In this document: piece by piece, positions 16,035-18,733 of the stretch | Layout of the letters: each line of letters begins with the position of its first letter | Numbering within the stretch: the first letter of the stretch is position 1 | DNA from: Sergeia podlipaevii | Taxonomy: Eukaryota > Euglenozoa > Kinetoplastea > Trypanosomatida > Trypanosomatidae | Direction: 5' to 3' | Assembly: GCA_030849805.1 (NCBI GenBank) | Contig: JASANZ010001840.1 | Location: 1 to 18,733, forward strand | DNA: 18,733 nucleotides | Made by a program: the position numbers and the translations under genes | The notes under the pieces: generated by a model | The model's database searches: none | The model's input: the letters and a program-made list of their open reading frames with translations, nothing else | What the model was told of the DNA's origin: nothing

Positions 16035-16436
16035 TTAGTTTTTCTTGGCGGCAGGCTTCTTCGTGGCTTTCTTCGCGGGCTTCTTGGCGACCTTCTTGGG
16101 AGCGGCCTTCTTGGCTCCAGCCTTCTTCGCGACCTTCTTCGCGGCCTTTTTGGCTCCAGCCTTCTTCGCGGTCTTCTTGGTGACCTTCTTCTTGGCTCCG
16201 GCCTTTTTCGCGACCTTCTTGGCGGACTTCTTGGCGGCGGCCTTCTTCTTGGGGGCAGGCTTCTTGGCAGGCTTCTTGCCGGCCTTCTTCTTGGGGGCGG
16301 CCTTCTTGGCTCCAGCCTTCTTCGCGGCCTTCTTGGGAGAAGCCTTCTTGGGGGAGGACTTCTTGGGGGAAGTGCGAGGAGAAACCTTGGCGGGGGAGTT
16401 GGTGTCAACAATAGCAGCAGCGGCCTCAGCGTCCAT
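16035..16436 (-). CDS. H1: Histone H1 (kinetoplastid type, no globular domain)
   Basis: The 133-residue product is a Lys/Ala/Pro-rich linker histone of the kinetoplastid kind, equivalent only to the C-terminal tail of animal H1; the winged-helix globular domain is missing, as expected for the group. It should bind linker DNA in the nucleus and promote chromatin compaction. After a short acidic/Ala start (MDAEAAAAIVDTNSPAK), three SPKK units begin at 23, 28 and 33, five residues apart; SPKK is a DNA minor-groove and CDK-type phosphorylation motif. The octamer AKKAGAKK recurs at 38-45, 76-83, 90-97 and 103-110 with PKK and PAKK units between. The start is the ATG at 16436 and the stop is TAA, the only non-TAG stop in the window. 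A kinetoplast-associated H1-like (KAP) protein is the main alternative, but the N-terminus lacks the basic presequence those carry. Confidence 0.92.
   Translation of the reverse strand: MDAEAAAAIVDTNSPAKVSPRTSPKKSSPKKASPKKAAKKAGAKKAAPKKKAGKKPAKKPAPKKKAAAKKSAKKVAKKAGAKKKVTKKTAKKAGAKKAAKKVAKKAGAKKAAPKKVAKKPAKKATKKPAAKKN
16054..16350 (-). repeat. Internal Lys/Ala repeats in the H1 coding sequence
   Basis: The H1 gene is built from near-repeated 24-45 base units encoding AKKAGAKK plus PKK or VAKK. The third positions are mostly kept (AAG for Lys), so the DNA repeats are close to perfect and prone to length change by slippage or unequal exchange. Confidence 0.8.
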
Positions 16437-16487
16437 GATTGAGTTTTGGAGGTAGTATAAAGGTAAGTTGGGGAAGAACAGGAAGAA

Positions 16488-16506
16488 CTATGTAAAGAGG
16501 AAAAGC
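16488..16506 (-). promoter_or_regulatory. Candidate spliced-leader acceptor of histone H1
   Basis: On the minus strand GCTTTTCCTCTTTACATAG ends with AG at 16489-16488 and would give a 51-base 5' UTR. A second candidate is the 19-T run (16736-16718) followed by ATGCAG with AG at 16701-16700, giving a UTR of about 263 bases. Which is used cannot be told from sequence. Confidence 0.4.
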
Positions 16507-16717
16507 ATCAGAAGATGTGTTGAAAGTGGGAAAATTTTTAAAGCGAATAACACAAAATAGTAATTGAAAGGAAAAGATCAAGATGAAGAAAAAAAATGAA
16601 TGATACGGATGATGCACAAGCAAGGCAAAGAGATGCGTGCAGTTACAGAAAAAAAAGTGACACCGGCAGGCAGTCCAAAGGCAATTCGGTGCAAGCACTC
16701 TGCATGTGTGCGCGCAC

Positions 16718-16736
16718 AAAAAAAAAAAAAAAAAAA
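16718..16736. repeat. 19-base poly-A run
   Basis: Nineteen consecutive A on the plus strand make a T19 tract on the transcribed strand upstream of H1. It is the longest homopolymer in the window and may be part of an H1 trans-splice signal. Confidence 0.95.
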
Positions 16737-18046
16737 TGCTGTCATTTCCTTTTGGGCAAAAATAATTGCTCACTTTAAATTGAGTACGCAAATTCGCTTA
16801 TATATATATATATTTGCTGAGCTGCAGCACGGCTGAACAGCAGAACGCAAAAAAAAAAAAAAAGCGACACCACAATGGGAAAAAAAAAGATACTGAGCAA
16901 GCACCGTTTACCAACAGCCAATAAATAAGATAGAAATCTAATATATATTTTCCAAAAGAAAAAAAAAAAAGAAATGTTGTACGCTCGCTTAAAGAAAAGA
17001 AAAATGGGGAGCTTAATATAAAAATATATACAAAAACGCAAGGAAGTCCGCCCAACATAAAGTCAAGTACTGTAAAAACAATATCTTGGCAAAGGAAAAA
17101 AATTCAGAGCAACACTTCGCATCCAACTAACTACAAAATAAAATAAAAATGCAATCCCCAATATGTGCTTTGCAGCGCTGCAAGAAAAAAAAAGAGCATA
17201 GTTAGTACTTTTGTTTCTTTTTGTTTATGATTACTATTTTTAAGATAAAGGTTTATAAAATCAATCAATGCGACCTCCATTTCTAACAGAAGCAGATCAT
17301 GTACACGTATGTACGCATACAGCAAGATGAACAACAACCAAAAAAAAAAAAGAGCAACACCAAATGGAAAGCAGTAAAAGGTGGCACTCACGCTGCGTAG
17401 TAGGGGGTAATAGTGAGGCAACTTGGTGTAAACTTGCTGATGACACACGCTTTGATATAAAGCAAAGTATTGAAGTGCAAAAAAAAAAAAATGCCGGTAT
17501 TTTTTTGCTTTTCTTTTCTTTTTTTTTTTACAAATACTTTGCGTATTTTTCTTCTTTTTTCATCCCATCTTCCATGCCACATTAACAAACAACAGCAACA
17601 CATAAATTGCAGAGAACAGCGCCTTCTCAGAAGCTTCAAGAGAAAAAAAAAGGAATGGAAACACAGGAAGCAGAGCAGAAATATGTATATTCGTGGTGGT
17701 GGTTGTTTGGTTCATATTCCCCTTGTATCGTCATACATCTCTGTGTCTAGCAGTGTGTGAGAGTAAAAAGAGAGGCAGATTTATACGCAGTTGTTCATTC
17801 TGCAAACAAACATGAAATTATCTTCATTTTTCCTGAGTAATAGAGAGAACGTGGTAATGAAATATGTTGATACTATTACCGCCTAGCAATATTTTTAAAA
17901 AAATTTCTACATTCAAACAGCACCATTCTGTTTCTACACCAAATCAAAAAAGAAAACATATTTACCCCTATTGGCTCTGATGCAGTTCATACTTTATATT
18001 ATTAGTATTACTATTTTACATTGCTATAAAACAGCAAGCTGCACAC

Positions 18047-18084
18047 AAAAAAAAGGAGAGGAGAGGAGAGGGGAGGAGAGGGGA
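18047..18084. repeat. 38-base (GGAGA)-rich polypurine tract
   Basis: The run is eight A followed by short GGAGA and GGGGA units. On the minus strand it is a C/T tract followed by GTGTGCAG (AG at 18040-18039), which has the form of a trans-splice acceptor but has no recognisable gene after it until H1, about 1.6 kb away. Confidence 0.9.
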
Positions 18085-18261
18085 TCGAACCAGCAGCAAT
18101 AAGAGTATATATTCGTCTGGCAAATGAACAGTTGATAAAAAAAAGCCCCACAGATACAAAAAAAAAATGGAAAAACACACACGGCAGCGCATCAATCGAG
18201 TCTATATACGTAAATCAAGAAGAGGACCCAATCGAGTAATAACCGCTGATTTTTGGCACGC

Positions 18262-18293
18262 AAAAAAGAAAGAAAGAAAGAAAGAAAAAAAGA
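18262..18293. repeat. (AAAG)n microsatellite
   Basis: A purine-only run of 32 bases contains four to five AAAG units flanked by A runs, in the gene-free right end. Confidence 0.9.
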
Positions 18294-18391
18294 CGCGCCT
18301 TCTAGCCACTGGTCTCTTGACCCCTCTCTGCTTTCTCCTCTTTTGTTTTGTTCCTATCCTTTCCTGATTGTTCCCCATAAGCACAGATACC

Positions 18392-18409
18392 AAAAAAAAA
18401 AAAAAAAAA
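18392..18409. repeat. 18-base poly-A run
   Basis: Eighteen consecutive A in the gene-free right end. A similar 17-base run is at 18698-18714. Confidence 0.95.
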
Positions 18410-18733
18410 GTGAAACGACTGTGCACGTATTCCCTATATTTCTGCTTCAGCCATTTACACGGAAGAAAACACAAATATATACCTGTGATTCTTCATGAAA
18501 CAAGCGAAAAAGTCAAGCAAACTGTTACTGAAACTATCATAGATAGCTGTCCAACACTCTAGCACGACTCGTACACAGTTCGTTTTTTTTTTGTTTGTTT
18601 GTTTCTCTCTTCCGAACCTCCTCCTCTTGTGCACGCCACAAACAATCTCTTTTTAGGAAAAAGTAAAATTACCTTGGGGCATCACCCCAACCCTCACAAA
18701 AAAAAAAAAAAAAATCGTTTTGATGCACGCACA

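Larger units (their letters stand above)
16507..18733. other. Gene-free right end with mixed purine and pyrimidine tracts
   Basis: No gene is recognisable in these 2.2 kb on either strand. All open frames are short and dominated by poly-A/T codons (Phe, Lys), and I found no tRNA cloverleaf, snRNA or rRNA sequence. Plus-strand A runs are frequent (16718-16736, 16849-16863, 18392-18409, 18698-18714). Plus-strand pyrimidine tracts also occur (17508-17529, about 17546-17570, about 18298-18370, about 18579-18654), the last ending in TTTTTAG at 18656. A 38-base purine tract lies at 18047-18084. A perfect small hairpin (TTGGGG, loop CATCA, CCCCAA) is at 18674-18690. The stretch is either a long upstream region of H1 or part of a transcription start or strand-switch region. 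Confidence 0.55.

Noticed and set aside
16045..16455. 136-codon Ala/Phe-rich open frame on the plus strand
   Set aside because: It is the mirror of the Lys/Ala codons of histone H1; the minus-strand reading gives a clear linker histone.
17121..17140. AACTAACTA, similar to the start of the spliced-leader sequence
   Set aside because: The match ends after eight bases and none of the rest of a spliced-leader RNA follows.
18075..18100. GGTTCGATCCCC on the minus strand, resembling a tRNA T-loop
   Set aside because: Only three of five T-stem pairs form and there is no matching acceptor stem, anticodon arm or D-arm upstream.
18674..18690. Hairpin TTGGGG-CATCA-CCCCAA next to a poly-A run, looking like an intrinsic terminator
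   Set aside because: Intrinsic terminators are bacterial and the context is a eukaryotic nuclear genome. The A run lies on the wrong side for a minus-strand terminator, and no transcription unit ends here.

Overview
The window looks like nuclear DNA from a kinetoplastid flagellate, most likely a trypanosomatid. The reasons are: seven intron-free protein genes, all on the minus strand, separated by about 0.65-1.2 kb of AT-rich sequence full of homopolymer and dinucleotide runs; polypyrimidine tracts followed by AG just upstream of several start codons on the coding strand, as expected for spliced-leader trans-splicing; a flagellar transport gene (IFT88); and a histone H1 that consists only of a Lys/Ala/Pro tail without a globular domain, which is typical of trypanosomatids. 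The genus cannot be fixed from this window. The standard genetic code fits: there are no in-frame TGA, TAG or TAA codons inside the genes. Six of the seven genes end in TAG and one in TAA.

Transcription runs from right to left as one presumed polycistronic unit. In that order: 18733-16437, a 2.3 kb gene-free stretch with purine/pyrimidine tracts on both strands; 16436-16035, histone H1; 14862-13816, a PPTC7-type PP2C phosphatase with a mitochondrial-type N-terminus; 12946-12314, an EIF1AD-like S1/OB-fold protein; 11524-8228, a FHIP (RAI16/FAM160) family protein of the FTS-Hook-FHIP complex; 7522-6266, a JMJD4-like JmjC oxygenase; 5598-3460, a Pro/Gln/Gly/Ser-rich low-complexity protein with a short segment resembling the C-terminal end of Sec16; 2435-39, IFT88.

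The genes do not form an obvious functional operon. Neighbours in trypanosomatid units are usually unrelated, and here they cover chromatin, mitochondrial phosphatase, translation-related (EIF1AD, JMJD4), endosome/dynein transport (FHIP), possibly secretion, and intraflagellar transport. Expression control is expected to be post-transcriptional, through the UTRs.

I found no RNA gene, mobile element, CRISPR array or clearly new system. The items most worth following up are the orphan Sec16-tail-like protein, an ALPS-like amphipathic segment in the FHIP protein, residue changes and insertions in the phosphatase and JMJD4 homologues, a purine/pyrimidine stem bracketing the EIF1AD stop codon, Z-DNA-prone repeats, and the gene-free right end, which may be a transcription start or strand-switch region.
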